The position numbers and the translations under genes were made by a program. Source: Lacrimispora indolis DSM 755 (GTDB taxonomy: Bacteria > Bacillota > Clostridia > Lachnospirales > Lachnospiraceae). Taken from it: DNA of 64,000 nt. The stretch is from contig NZ_AZUI01000001.1 in NCBI RefSeq assembly GCF_000526995.1, positions 3,328,001 to 3,392,000 of the forward strand, written 5' to 3'. Below the pieces are notes generated by a model. The model was not told where the DNA came from. It saw only the letters and a list, made by a program, of their open reading frames with translations, and ran no database searches. Each line of letters starts with the position of its first letter. The stretch's first letter is position 1. Shown here in pieces: positions 1 through 8,794 of the stretch.

Positions 1-1
1 T

Positions 2-361
2 AAAAGCGGAGCGGACATATTCATCCGGGTTCATGCCAACTCCTTAAATGACAGCAGTATCCAGGGGGCGCTTACCATGTGCCAGACCTCTAAAAATCCT
101 TATAATGGAAACCTATACAGTAAAAGTCTCTCTCTTTCCCAAGCTGTTGTAAACGGGATCTGCAGCCAGACCGGGTTTAAGAACCGGGGGGTTCAGGAAA
201 CGGATTCCATGAGCGGCATCAACTGGTGCAATATACCGGTGACCATCGTGGAAATGGGATTCATGAGCAATGCAGAAGAAGATAAGAAGATGGCAACCGA
301 AGAATACCGGGACAAGATCGCAAAAGGGATTGCCGACGGAATTGATGCATATTATAAATAA
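2..361 (+). CDS. N-acetylmuramoyl-L-alanine amidase, C-terminal part (5' end outside window)
   Basis: The reading frame is open from base 2 and runs to TAA at 359-361. The visible 119 residues carry the end of a zinc-dependent Amidase_3 catalytic domain: an ADIFIRVHANS segment, where the His is a usual zinc ligand, and near the end the VEMGFMSN segment with the catalytic Glu. These enzymes cut the bond between N-acetylmuramic acid and L-alanine in peptidoglycan, outside the membrane. Domains upstream (signal peptide, cell-wall binding) cannot be seen. An internal ATG at 77 is not the start, because the conserved HAN motif lies before it. A strong terminator follows. Confidence 0.88.
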   Translation, partial: KSGADIFIRVHANSLNDSSIQGALTMCQTSKNPYNGNLYSKSLSLSQAVVNGICSQTGFKNRGVQETDSMSGINWCNIPVTIVEMGFMSNAEEDKKMATEEYRDKIAKGIADGIDAYYK

Positions 362-372
362 GATTATATAAG

Positions 373-441
373 AAAAGAACAGCTGTTTTGGGTCGGCCTT
401 CCTTTAGAAAGGGATATGGTTCAAAGAGGCTGTTCTTTTTT
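373..441 (+). terminator. Rho-independent terminator after the amidase gene
   Basis: AAAAGAACAGC at 373-383 pairs with GCTGTTCTTTTT at 429-440, and the 3' arm runs into a T tract. The loop is long (about 45 nt) and contains a second small stem. Confidence 0.75.
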
Positions 442-523
442 GTATTTGCCTGGCCAGGCATAAATGAAGAAGAAAGGGCATACATTTTCCTGAAATGCGG
501 CTGAAAATCAAGGAGAATGATTC

Positions 524-1411
524 ATGGCGGACTACGGACTGGCGTTAGCAGGCGGCGGGACCAGAGGCGCGGCTCATGTGGGAGTATTGACGGCGCTGGA
601 GGAAGCAGGACTTCTTCCCCAACGGATAGCAGGAGCCAGCGCCGGAAGCATTGTTGCCGGACTATATGCGGCAGGCATGAACACCGGAGATATGCGGGAA
701 ACTGTGCGGTGGCTTTCCAAACATGGCAGAAGCCTGATTGATCCCGATATTTTAGGAATTGCCTTATTTCTGCCTCAGATTCTGCTGGGCAGGGAGACAG
801 CGCTGAAAGGGCTCATAAAAGGAAACAGGCTCCAGCGATTCCTCTGTGATTTAACAGATGGGATGGAGATACAGGGAAACTGCCGGGGGCTGCTGATTCC
901 GGCTGTGGATATAAACAGCGGGGATACGGTCACCTTTACTAACTTATTCAGGGAAGAGATTCCCCTTTCCGCATTAAGGCAGGAGCATGTGAAATGGGAA
1001 CGGAGCGGACTTCTCTGTGATATTATGATGGCAAGCTCTTCGGTCCCGGCCGTGTTCCAGCCAAGGCAGATGAACGGTTTTCTTCTGGTGGATGGAGGAG
1101 TGACCAACAACCTTCCTGTGGATCTTTTCATTTCGGCAGGGGAAACCAGAGTCATTGCAGTGGACATTGGAGAAGAATATGAGATGCCCCATGATTATTC
1201 CATCATTGAAACTGCATTCCATTCCTTTTCCATTATGAGCAGAGAGTTAAAGGACTGTCGTTCCAGCGGTGAGATTTTGCTCTTAAAGCCGCCTATGCCA
1301 AGAGGAGCAGGGCTTCTGACTTTTGAATGCATGGAAAAGTGTATGGAAAACGGCTATGTGTATACAAAAAAGATGATGCCCCGGATCAGGCGTGTACTGG
1401 AAAAAAGATAG
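524..1411 (+). CDS. Patatin-like phospholipase family protein
   Basis: A 295-residue cytoplasmic lipid acyl hydrolase of the patatin (RssA/YchK) family. Seen: the oxyanion-hole loop GGGTRG at residues 10-15, the nucleophile elbow GASAGS with Ser39, and the DGG motif with Asp190, which completes the Ser-Asp dyad. Length fits the small bacterial patatins without extra domains. AAGGAGA lies 8 bases before the ATG at 524. The gene stands alone between a terminator and a convergent regulator gene. The natural lipid substrate cannot be told from sequence. Confidence 0.9.
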   Translation: MADYGLALAGGGTRGAAHVGVLTALEEAGLLPQRIAGASAGSIVAGLYAAGMNTGDMRETVRWLSKHGRSLIDPDILGIALFLPQILLGRETALKGLIKGNRLQRFLCDLTDGMEIQGNCRGLLIPAVDINSGDTVTFTNLFREEIPLSALRQEHVKWERSGLLCDIMMASSSVPAVFQPRQMNGFLLVDGGVTNNLPVDLFISAGETRVIAVDIGEEYEMPHDYSIIETAFHSFSIMSRELKDCRSSGEILLLKPPMPRGAGLLTFECMEKCMENGYVYTKKMMPRIRRVLEKR

Positions 1412-1480
1412 GGTTACCAGGAACAAAATAGGTTTCAGGAGTGAAAGACGGGACTGAAAATATAACTTAGGTATGAACAT

Positions 1481-1532
1481 GAAACGCCGGGAACTGGGAT
1501 AGATACCAGGTTTATCCGGTTATCGGCGTTTC
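1481..1532. terminator. Hairpin between convergent genes
   Basis: GAAACGCCG at 1481-1489 pairs with CGGCGTTTC at 1524-1532. There is no clear T tract on either strand, so it may be a weak terminator or an mRNA end-protecting stem. Confidence 0.4.
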
Positions 1533-1567
1533 CTTACATTCCTGTAAAAGAGAGCTGAAAGGTTTCT

Positions 1568-2257
1568 TCAATCAACCGCCATATACACATCCATGTAGTG
1601 GATTCCCTCTTTTCCATATTCTTTTTCAAAACACGGCAGACAGTCTTTATCATTCCATTCCAGTCCGTTTACCTGAATGTAAGCCATCAATGTTTTATAG
1701 GCATTGGGAATTAACCGGAAAGGTGATTTCATGGGTTCCTTTATGGTAATCACGGCATAACGGTGCTTTTTTTGTAAAATCACTTCGGCAAGACTGTCAT
1801 TGCATTCCACGCCTGATGATAAAATACATGCGGCGGCATACCCGTGCATATGATGCACATTGATCTGTTCCTGGGATACTATGGGGAAGTCCCAGCCTAT
1901 GATTTCCGGATCCCGGATTCCCAAATCTGCAGCCCAATCCCTTACATGCCTGATTGCATCATCTTCCGGCTCTCTGCTGATGACTGCGTATCTGATATAC
2001 CGTAATGCCGGAACATCCTCAATGCGGGTATCAGAGTATGCTTCGTTGCTCACATTCATATTTTCCCTGATCAGCTGATCCATGGAGCATGAAAAAAACT
2101 GGCATAGCTCAATCGCTTTATTTATTTCAGGATAAGCACCATCCAGCTCCCATTTGGAAATAGTCTGCCTGCTTACCCCCATTCGTTCAGCCAATTCTTC
2201 CTGCGTCATTCCATTATGCATTTTTCTTAAAAACTGTAAGTTTTGTCCAAAGCTCAT
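1568..2257 (-). CDS. XRE-family regulator with GyrI-like C-terminal domain
   Basis: The N-terminal 60 residues form a helix-turn-helix of the XRE/HTH_3 type (MTQEELAERMGVSRQTISKW). From about residue 75 the protein matches the GyrI-like small-molecule-binding fold used by multidrug-type effectors (ALRYIRYAVI, YKTLMAYIQVNGLEW). I chose the ATG at 2257: AGGAGA sits 5 bases upstream, whereas the in-frame ATG at 2275 comes before that site and has none of its own. This gives 229 residues. It is probably a ligand-responsive repressor or activator of itself or nearby genes. The target is unknown. Confidence 0.82.
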   Translation of the reverse strand: MSFGQNLQFLRKMHNGMTQEELAERMGVSRQTISKWELDGAYPEINKAIELCQFFSCSMDQLIRENMNVSNEAYSDTRIEDVPALRYIRYAVISREPEDDAIRHVRDWAADLGIRDPEIIGWDFPIVSQEQINVHHMHGYAAACILSSGVECNDSLAEVILQKKHRYAVITIKEPMKSPFRLIPNAYKTLMAYIQVNGLEWNDKDCLPCFEKEYGKEGIHYMDVYMAVD

Positions 2258-2325
2258 ATGGTTTCTCCTGTTCATTTGATAAATTCATGATACCTGGAAA
2301 ATAGAATTTTTTCTACCAATTCCAG

Positions 2326-2361
2326 CGTTCTTTTCAGAACGTTTACGCAACCTGAGGTTGC
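2326..2361. promoter_or_regulatory. Two adjacent small palindromes upstream of the XRE gene
   Basis: CGTTCT-tttc-AGAACG at 2326-2341 and GCAACC-tga-GGTTGC at 2347-2361 lie back to back between the divergent XRE and GNAT genes. They could be operators for the XRE protein. This is inferred from symmetry and position only. Confidence 0.35.
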
Positions 2362-2546
2362 ATGGCGGCATTTTTTATCTTAATATAGCGGTCAGGATTT
2401 AATATCTAAAGTTGGTCAGCAACCCATTCAATCCCCAATTTTGCTTTAAAAAGACATAGAGAAGTGATATATTAAAATTAATAACCAATTATTGGACAGC
2501 ACCTGGTGGGTTATGAAACAGGCAGACACGTTTAGGAGGAAAGAAA

Positions 2547-3020
2547 ATGGAATTGACATTCAGATATGCCGAGAGAAAGGATAGGGCTCTTATCTTGAGA
2601 TTCATAAAAGAACTGGCTGAATACGAAAAGATGCTTGATGAGGTGGTGGCAACGGAAGAACTGCTGGAAGAATGGATCTTTAACAAGCAAAAAGCTGAGG
2701 TGATTTTTGCCCTGGCTGATGGGAAGGAGGCCGGATTTGCACTGTTTTTTCATAATTTCTCCACATTTTTAGGGAAAGCCGGAATCTATCTGGAAGATCT
2801 GTATGTTAAACCGGAGTACAGAGGCTGTGGAATCGGAAAGGCGTTATTAAAGAAGCTGGGAGCAGTTGCAGCAGAACGTGGCTGCGGAAGGCTGGAATGG
2901 TGGTGCCTGGACTGGAACAAACCCAGCATTGATTTCTACCGTTCCATGGGAGCGGAACCAATGGAGGACTGGACGGTTTACCGCATAGCCGGTGATACTT
3001 TAAAGGAGCTGGCAGACTAA
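2547..3020 (+). CDS. GNAT N-acetyltransferase, diamine/thialysine acetyltransferase-like
   Basis: A 157-residue acetyl-CoA-dependent acetyltransferase. The acetyl-CoA loop is visible as VKPEYRGCGIGKALLKKL (about residues 90-107), after the LEDLYV strand. The segments around it (RFIKELAEYEKM near the start, GCGRLEWWCLDWN, PSIDFYRSMGA) are typical of the spermidine/spermine and thialysine N-acetyltransferase (SSAT) branch, so a small polyamine or lysine analogue is the likely substrate; that assignment is an inference. AGGAGG precedes the ATG by 9 bases. It is transcribed alone and ends at a bidirectional terminator shared with argG. Confidence 0.85.
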   Translation: MELTFRYAERKDRALILRFIKELAEYEKMLDEVVATEELLEEWIFNKQKAEVIFALADGKEAGFALFFHNFSTFLGKAGIYLEDLYVKPEYRGCGIGKALLKKLGAVAAERGCGRLEWWCLDWNKPSIDFYRSMGAEPMEDWTVYRIAGDTLKELAD

Positions 3021-3046
3021 TGACAGTATGCCTTTATCACAGTTAT

Positions 3047-3092
3047 AAAAAAGGACGTACCGGGGAAAATACCCTTGTGTACGTCCTTTTTG
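3047..3092. terminator. Bidirectional terminator between GNAT and argG
   Basis: AAAAAAGGACGTAC at 3047-3060 pairs with GTACGTCCTTTTT at 3079-3091. A T tract on each strand lets it serve both convergent genes. Confidence 0.88.
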
Positions 3093-3097
3093 CTTAA

Positions 3098-4324
3098 TTA
3101 TTTATTTGTTTTTTCAACTTCCTGCATCTTCATAGCCCTAACCTTTAAGGGAAGTCCGAACAGGGTGATGAAGCCGTCTGCATCGTGGTGGTCGTATAAG
3201 TCACCAGTTGTAAAGGAAGCAAGGGACTCGCTGTATAAGGAGTATGGTGAGGTGGTTCCTGCCTTAATGATATTTCCCTTATAAAGCTTCAGTTTCACTT
3301 CTCCGGTCACATACTTCTGTGTGGATTCCACAAAAGCCTGAACTGCCTCGCGCAGGGGAGTGAACCATTTTCCTTCGTAAACGATCTGTGCAAACTTGTT
3401 GCCCATATCTTTTTTTACTTCCATGGTAGCACGGTCTAATACCAGTTCCTCTAACTGCTGATGAGCTTCAAGGAGGATGGTTCCGCCTGGAGTCTCATAA
3501 ACGCCGCGGGATTTCATTCCAACAACACGGTTCTCCACGATATCCACAATGCCGATTCCGTGTTTGCCGCCCAGTTCGTTTAGCTTGGTGATGATATCAG
3601 AAACCTTCATCTTTTCGCCGTTTACGCTGGTCGGAATGCCCTTTTCAAAAGCCATGGTCACGTATTCCCCTTCATCAGGAGCTTTTTCAGGAGATACGCC
3701 TAATACTAATAAATGGTCATAGTTTGGCTCGTTTGCCGGATCTTCCAGCTCCAGGCCTTCATGGCTGATGTGCCATAAGTTACGGTCACGGCTGTAGCTG
3801 TTGTCAGCGGAGAAGGGAAGGTCAATTCCATGCTGCTTGCAGTATTCGATCTCGTCTTCACGGGACTGCATGGTCCATACGTCAGTCATACGCCATGGAG
3901 CAATGATCTTTAAGTCTGGGGCAAGAGCCTTGATGCCCAGTTCAAAACGGATCTGGTCGTTGCCCTTTCCGGTAGCACCGTGGCAGATGGCGGTTGCGCC
4001 TTCTTTTCTTGCGATCTCCACCAGCCTTTTTGCAATGGCCGGACGGGCCATGGAGGTACCTAATAAGTACTTGTTTTCATAAACTGCATTTGCCAGAACA
4101 CATGGTACGATGTAATTGTCACAGAAGTCGTCGACCAGATCTTCAATATATAATTTGGAAGCGCCGGATAATTTGGCTCTTTCCTCCAAACCGTCTAATT
4201 CATTTCCCTGGCCGCAGTCGATGCAGCAGCAGACGACATCATAATCAAAATTTTCCTTTAACCACGGGATAATGGCAGTGGTATCAAGGCCGCCGGAATA
4301 GGCTAAAATAACTTTTTCTTTCAT
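3098..4324 (-). CDS. argG: Argininosuccinate synthase
   Basis: A 408-residue enzyme that joins citrulline and aspartate with ATP to make argininosuccinate, the next-to-last step of arginine synthesis. Seen: the PP-loop AYSGGLDTT at residues 9-17, the TSMARPAIAK segment, and GATGKGNDQIRFE, all diagnostic. The length is normal. GGAGGA precedes the ATG at 4324. It diverges from the argC operon and its promoter carries an ARG-box-like sequence. argF and argH are not in the window. Confidence 0.98.
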   Translation of the reverse strand: MKEKVILAYSGGLDTTAIIPWLKENFDYDVVCCCIDCGQGNELDGLEERAKLSGASKLYIEDLVDDFCDNYIVPCVLANAVYENKYLLGTSMARPAIAKRLVEIARKEGATAICHGATGKGNDQIRFELGIKALAPDLKIIAPWRMTDVWTMQSREDEIEYCKQHGIDLPFSADNSYSRDRNLWHISHEGLELEDPANEPNYDHLLVLGVSPEKAPDEGEYVTMAFEKGIPTSVNGEKMKVSDIITKLNELGGKHGIGIVDIVENRVVGMKSRGVYETPGGTILLEAHQQLEELVLDRATMEVKKDMGNKFAQIVYEGKWFTPLREAVQAFVESTQKYVTGEVKLKLYKGNIIKAGTTSPYSLYSESLASFTTGDLYDHHDADGFITLFGLPLKVRAMKMQEVEKTNK

Positions 4325-4375
4325 TTATACATCCTCCTCAGTTATAATTGGATTTTCTTTCATTGGACTTTCATA

Positions 4376-4404
4376 AATATACACCAAAATCCTGAATAAT
4401 GCAA
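4376..4404 (-). promoter_or_regulatory. argG promoter with ARG-box-like half site
   Basis: On the minus strand, -35 TTGCAT (4399-4404) is followed after 17 bases by -10 TATATT (4376-4381). The plus-strand sequence TGAATAATGCA at 4393-4403 overlaps the -35 and resembles half of an ARG box, as expected for ArgR control. Confidence 0.65.
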
Positions 4405-4432
4405 GGGTAAAATGAAAAAATATAAAAAAAAC

Positions 4433-4470
4433 TTGCATATTATGCGTTGTGGATGTATAATTATGAACTA
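4433..4470 (+). promoter_or_regulatory. argC operon promoter overlapped by an ARG-box-like sequence
   Basis: -35 TTGCAT (4433-4438) and -10 TATAAT (4456-4461) are separated by exactly 17 bases. ATGTATAATTATGAACTA at 4453-4470 covers the -10 and resembles the palindromic ARG box TGAATNNNNATTCA, so ArgR bound there would block polymerase. The rest of the 4325-4636 gap shows only the argC leader. Confidence 0.68.
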
Positions 4471-4636
4471 TCAGTAAATGAAATATATGGAAAGACGCTC
4501 TTTTTTTCAAAGGAGCCGACAGCATCAATGCATAAAATGCCGGAATCCGGCAGAGTCAGATACACGGCAGCAAACGACTGGGGATACTGCAGAAATAAAA
4601 ATAGATTACTCATGAAGAATAAAAGGAGAGATGATT

Positions 4637-5677
4637 ATGATTAAGGCTGGAATAATAGGATCAACCGGATATGCAGGCGGCGAGCTTGCAAGGCTTTTGC
4701 TTCAGAGAGATGATGTGGAGATCCTGTGGTACGGATCCAAAAGCTATGTGGATCAAAAATACGCTTCTATTTATCAAAACATGTTTCAGATCGTTGATGA
4801 TTCCTGCCTGGATGATAATATGGAAGCCTTGGCAGAAATGGCAGATGTGATTTTTACGGCAACGCCCCAGGGTTATTGCGCTTCCCTTATGAATGAGAAT
4901 ATATTAAAGAAAACAAAGGTCATTGACTTAAGCGCCGATTACCGGATCAAGGATGTGGCAATCTATGAAGAATGGTATAAAATGGAGCACAAGACCCCCC
5001 AGTTTATAAAGGAAGCGGTTTATGGTCTTCCGGAAATCAACCGGGAAAAGATCAAAAATGCCAGGCTTATCGCCAATCCAGGCTGTTATCCTACCTGCTC
5101 CACTTTATCCATTTATCCCTTAGTAAAGGAAGGGCTGATTGATCCCGGTACCATCATCATTGACGCCAAGTCCGGGACATCAGGTGCAGGAAGAGGAGCC
5201 AAGGTTGATAACTTATACTGCGAGGTCAATGAGAATATCAAGGCTTACGGTGTAGGCGTTCACCGCCACACGCCTGAAATTGAGGAACAGCTGTCATATG
5301 GGGCAGGACGTCCTGTTACCATCAGCTTTACTCCCCATCTGGTGCCAATGAACCGTGGCATTCTCATAACTGCCTATGGAACTCTTGCCAGATCTGTTTC
5401 CTATGAGGAAGTGAAGGCAGTTTATGATAAGTATTATGAAAATGAGTATTTTGTCAGGGTGCTGGAAAAGGATGTGGTTCCCCAGACCAAGTGGGTGGAA
5501 GGAAGCAATTTTGTGGATGTAAACTTTAAGATCGATCCAAGGACGAACCGGGTGGTCATGATGGGCTCCATGGATAACCTGGTAAAGGGGGCAGCGGGAC
5601 AGGCGGTGCAAAATATGAATATCCTGTTTGGACTGCCGGAGAACAAGGGGCTTAAGCTGATTCCCATGTTCCCGTAA
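4637..5677 (+). CDS. argC: N-acetyl-gamma-glutamyl-phosphate reductase
   Basis: Reduces N-acetylglutamyl phosphate to the semialdehyde with NADPH, third step of the acetylated ornithine route. Seen: the nucleotide-binding start AGIIGSTGYAGGEL, and the catalytic-cysteine motif ANPGCYPT (around residue 150). The ATG at 4637 is preferred over the in-frame ATG at 4631, because GGAG is 8 bases before the former and only 2 before the latter; the product is then 346 residues. First gene of the arg operon. Confidence 0.97.
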   Translation: MIKAGIIGSTGYAGGELARLLLQRDDVEILWYGSKSYVDQKYASIYQNMFQIVDDSCLDDNMEALAEMADVIFTATPQGYCASLMNENILKKTKVIDLSADYRIKDVAIYEEWYKMEHKTPQFIKEAVYGLPEINREKIKNARLIANPGCYPTCSTLSIYPLVKEGLIDPGTIIIDAKSGTSGAGRGAKVDNLYCEVNENIKAYGVGVHRHTPEIEEQLSYGAGRPVTISFTPHLVPMNRGILITAYGTLARSVSYEEVKAVYDKYYENEYFVRVLEKDVVPQTKWVEGSNFVDVNFKIDPRTNRVVMMGSMDNLVKGAAGQAVQNMNILFGLPENKGLKLIPMFP

Positions 5678-5713
5678 GGCTTACAAATGAATGCTTAAAT
5701 AAAGGAAAATATT

Positions 5714-6160
5714 ATGATGATTCGTACGATGACATTAAAGGATTATGACAAGGTTTATGAACTCTGGTCTGGGATTAAAGGTTTTGGGCTGCGAACTGTG
5801 GACGATTCCAGGGAAGGTGTAAAAATGTTTTTAAATAGAAATCCGGCAACCAGCGTGGTGGCAGAAGAAGATGGAAAGATCATCGGCTCCATTCTCTGCG
5901 GCCATGACGGGCGGCGGGGCTGCATGTACCACGTGTGCGTGGCAGAGGGATACCGGAAGCATGGAATAGGCCAAAAGATGGCTCTGGAAGCAATGAAAAG
6001 GCTGAAAGAAGAAGGAATCAATAAGGTCAGCCTGATCGCTTTTAAATCCAATGCCGTTGGCAACGAATTCTGGAATAAAGTAGGCTGGACCTTTCGCGAT
6101 GATTTGAATTATTATGATTTTGATTTAAATGGGGCTAACATTACAAATTTTATTGATTAA
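5714..6160 (+). CDS. GNAT N-acetyltransferase embedded in the arg operon
   Basis: A 148-residue single-domain acetyltransferase. The acetyl-CoA-binding segment VAEGYRKHGIGQKMALEAM lies at about residues 76-94. C-terminal residues NEFWNKVGWTFRDD fit the GNAT fold. It sits 36 bases after argC and 14 before the ACT gene, so it is co-transcribed with arginine genes. A role as N-acetylglutamate synthase, or in acetylating another arginine-pathway amine, is plausible but not shown; argJ in the same operon can already supply N-acetylglutamate. A second ATG at 5717 is also possible. Confidence 0.85.
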   Translation: MMIRTMTLKDYDKVYELWSGIKGFGLRTVDDSREGVKMFLNRNPATSVVAEEDGKIIGSILCGHDGRRGCMYHVCVAEGYRKHGIGQKMALEAMKRLKEEGINKVSLIAFKSNAVGNEFWNKVGWTFRDDLNYYDFDLNGANITNFID

Positions 6161-6174
6161 GGGGGAGGAAAGAG

Positions 6175-6567
6175 ATGAATTTAAAGAGGATATCAGCAGA
6201 ATTTTCCGTATGCAAGCTATCAGGATCAGCGGATTTGGGAAAGCTTGACATGACATCCGGATTCTGGTTTCTGGGAAAAACAGACCAGGAGTTATCTCTG
6301 GTATGTGAATCCCAATCAGTCCCTGAAGATGTGGAAGAGCAGGAGGACGGTTTTTTGGCATTTTGCATTGAGGGGGTCCTGGATTTTTCCCTCATCGGGA
6401 TCTTATCGAAGATATCAACGGTACTGGCAGATCACGGAATCGGAATCTTCGCGCTATCTACGTTTAATACGGACTATATTCTCGTGAAAAAGGAAAATTA
6501 CGAAAAGGCTTTGGAGCATTTGGAGACCGCAGGCTATACGGTCATTGGAACAAAGGAGGATGAATGA
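6175..6567 (+). CDS. ACT-domain protein, CASTOR-like (ACT_7) family
   Basis: A 130-residue protein with an N-terminal strand typical of the small two-ACT family (ISAEFSVCKLSG) and a second ACT-like half from about residue 60 (GVLDFSLIGILSKISTVL, then GIGIFALSTFNTDYILV). Proteins of this fold bind amino acids and regulate enzymes; the animal CASTOR arginine sensors belong to the same superfamily. It has no catalytic domain. GGGGGAGG lies 7-14 bases upstream, and the stop is one base before the argJ start. Location between argC and argJ suggests it senses arginine or a pathway intermediate. The partner is unknown. Confidence 0.8.
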   Translation: MNLKRISAEFSVCKLSGSADLGKLDMTSGFWFLGKTDQELSLVCESQSVPEDVEEQEDGFLAFCIEGVLDFSLIGILSKISTVLADHGIGIFALSTFNTDYILVKKENYEKALEHLETAGYTVIGTKEDE

Positions 6568-6568
6568 T

Positions 6569-7792
6569 ATGAAGCAGACAGACGGCGGTGTAACGGCAGC
6601 AAAGGGATTTAAGGCGGCATCTGCGGCGGCAGGAATTAAATATAAAGACAGAAAAGACATGGCAATGATTTACAGTGAGGCTCCCTGCAAGGCGGCGGGA
6701 ACCTTTACCACCAATATTGTAAAAGCGGCCCCTGTAAAGTGGGATAAGGATGTTGTAACAAATTCCCCTTACGCCCAGGCAGTGGTTATCAATGCGGGAA
6801 TCGCCAATGCCTGTACAGGAGAGGAAGGGCTTCGCTATTGTAAGGAAACGGCAAAAGCGGCTGCGGAAAGCCTTTCCATTCCCGTTAATTCCGTACTGGT
6901 GGCATCTACCGGAGTGATCGGCAAGCAGCTTCCCATGGACCGTATTACCGCCGGGGTAAAGGCTCTTGTACCGGCTCTTGACGGCAGCCTGGAAAGCGGA
7001 ACAGGCGCAGCCATGGCTATTATGACTACTGACACGGTGAAAAAGGAAGCTGCGGTCCAGTTTGAGATGGGCGGAAAGACAATTACCATGGGCGGCATGT
7101 GCAAAGGTTCCGGTATGATCCATCCTGACATGTGCACCATGTTAAGCTTTGTTACAACAGATGCGGCCATTTCCAAAGAGCTTTTGCAGGAAGCTTTAAG
7201 GCAGGACATTAAGGACACCTACAACATGATTTCCGTGGATGGAGATACCTCTACGAATGATACGGTGCTTCTCCTTGCAAACGGAATGGCGGGGAATGAG
7301 GAGATCACATCAAAAAATGAGGATTATAAGGCATTCTGTAAAGCCCTGAACTTCGTTAATGAAACTCTTGCAAAGAAAATGGCAGGTGACGGGGAAGGCT
7401 GTACCGCGTTGTTTGAGGTAAAGATCATCGGAGCGGAGACAAAGGAACAGGCTGTGACCCTTTCTAAATCCGTCATCACCTCCAGCCTGACAAAGGCCGC
7501 TATTTTCGGCCACGATGCCAACTGGGGACGGATCCTTTGTGCCATGGGATATTCCGGGGCAATGTTTGACCCGGAACAGGTGGATTTATATTTCGAAAGC
7601 GCAGCAGGAAAACTGAAAATCATTGAAAACGGGGTTGCTCTTCCCTACAGCGAAGAAGAAGCCACAAAGATCTTATCAGAGCCGGAAGTGACCGCAATTG
7701 CTGATGTGAAGATGGGGGAAGCAGCTGCAACTGCCTGGGGATGTGATCTGACCTTTGATTATGTGAAGATTAATGCGGATTACCGCTCATAA
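6569..7792 (+). CDS. argJ: Glutamate N-acetyltransferase / ornithine acetyltransferase
   Basis: Moves the acetyl group from N-acetylornithine to glutamate, which recycles the blocking group. Seen: the self-cleavage region KGSGMIHPDMCTMLSF, where the Thr before MLSF becomes the N-terminal nucleophile of the beta chain; the residue before it is Cys rather than the usual Ala. Also present are GVTAAKGFKA at the start and the conserved end DLTFDYVKINADYRS. The ATG at 6569 is used because AAAGGAGG is 9 bases upstream; ATGs at 6545 and 6560 have no proper spacing. 407 residues, normal length. Confidence 0.96.
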   Translation: MKQTDGGVTAAKGFKAASAAAGIKYKDRKDMAMIYSEAPCKAAGTFTTNIVKAAPVKWDKDVVTNSPYAQAVVINAGIANACTGEEGLRYCKETAKAAAESLSIPVNSVLVASTGVIGKQLPMDRITAGVKALVPALDGSLESGTGAAMAIMTTDTVKKEAAVQFEMGGKTITMGGMCKGSGMIHPDMCTMLSFVTTDAAISKELLQEALRQDIKDTYNMISVDGDTSTNDTVLLLANGMAGNEEITSKNEDYKAFCKALNFVNETLAKKMAGDGEGCTALFEVKIIGAETKEQAVTLSKSVITSSLTKAAIFGHDANWGRILCAMGYSGAMFDPEQVDLYFESAAGKLKIIENGVALPYSEEEATKILSEPEVTAIADVKMGEAAATAWGCDLTFDYVKINADYRS

Positions 7793-7897
7793 AATCAATT
7801 TGGAATACCTGTACATCCGATGCCCGAGAAGGCGGGGCAGGCTCTAAAACGGGGTGGGATTTGCCCGGAAAACATGGGCAGGAAAGGAGAAATTACT

Positions 7898-8794
7898 ATG
7901 GATCTGGATCACAGCATTATGGAAAAAGCGGAGGTGCTGATAGAGGCCCTTCCCTATATACAGCGTTTCAACAGAAAGATCATTGTGGTAAAATACGGCG
8001 GCAGTGCCATGGCGGATGAGGAGCTGAAAAAGAGTGTTATTCAGGATGTGGTGCTCTTAAAGCTGGTTGGCTTTAAGCCCATCATCGTCCATGGAGGAGG
8101 AAAGGAAATCAGCAAGTGGGTGGAAAAGTCAGGCATGGAGCCGCATTTTGTCAATGGACTCCGGGTGACTGATGAGCCCACTATGGAGATTGCTGAAATG
8201 GTATTAAACCGTGTCAATAAAAGCCTGGTGCAGATGGTCAATGAATTAGGCGTAAAAGCAGTAGGAATCAGCGGAAAAGACGGCATGATGTTAAAGTGCC
8301 AAAAGCGCTATTCAAACGGAGAGGACATCGGCTTTGTAGGAGATATCACCCAGGTGGACCCTCAGATCATATATGATTTACTGGAAAAGGATTTCCTCCC
8401 AATCATCTGCCCTGTGGGTTTTGACGAGGATTTTGAGACCTATAATATTAACGCCGACGATGCGGCCTGCGCCATTGCCACGGCCATGGAGGCGGAGAAA
8501 CTGGCCTTTTTGACTGATGTGGAAGGAGTTTATAAGGATTTTCAGGATAAGGAATCTCTGATTTCCGAAATGTCCATCGACGAAGCGGAGGAATTTGTGG
8601 AAAGCGGGATGCTGGGAGGAGGAATGCTCCCAAAGCTTCAAAACTGTATTGACGCCATGAAACAGGGGGTATCCAGGGTACATATCATGGACGGGCGGAT
8701 TCCCCATTGTCTGCTTTTAGAGATATTTACCAATAAAGGAATCGGAACAGCCATTATAAGTCCGGGAGAGGAGCGTTTTTATCATGCTAAGTAA
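7898..8794 (+). CDS. argB: Acetylglutamate kinase
   Basis: Phosphorylates N-acetylglutamate, the committed and usually arginine-inhibited step. Seen: VVKYGGSAM and VHGGGKEIS glycine loops at the N terminus, and the C-terminal [11 protein letters not shown] segment found in the amino-acid kinase family. The long N-terminal helix ([12 protein letters not shown]) is of the type seen in arginine-sensitive hexameric enzymes. I chose the ATG at 7898 with GGAAAGGAG before it; an upstream in-frame ATG at 7820 would add a non-conserved tail. 298 residues. Overlaps argD by 11 bases. Confidence 0.97.
   Translation: MDLDHSIMEKAEVLIEALPYIQRFNRKIIVVKYGGSAMADEELKKSVIQDVVLLKLVGFKPIIVHGGGKEISKWVEKSGMEPHFVNGLRVTDEPTMEIAEMVLNRVNKSLVQMVNELGVKAVGISGKDGMMLKCQKRYSNGEDIGFVGDITQVDPQIIYDLLEKDFLPIICPVGFDEDFETYNINADDAACAIATAMEAEKLAFLTDVEGVYKDFQDKESLISEMSIDEAEEFVESGMLGGGMLPKLQNCIDAMKQGVSRVHIMDGRIPHCLLLEIFTNKGIGTAIISPGEERFYHAK

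Noticed and set aside
6175..6567. ACT protein as an aspartate kinase fragment
   Set aside because: It has a proper start, ribosome site and stop, a complete small-family length and no kinase residues, so it is a whole gene and not a remnant.
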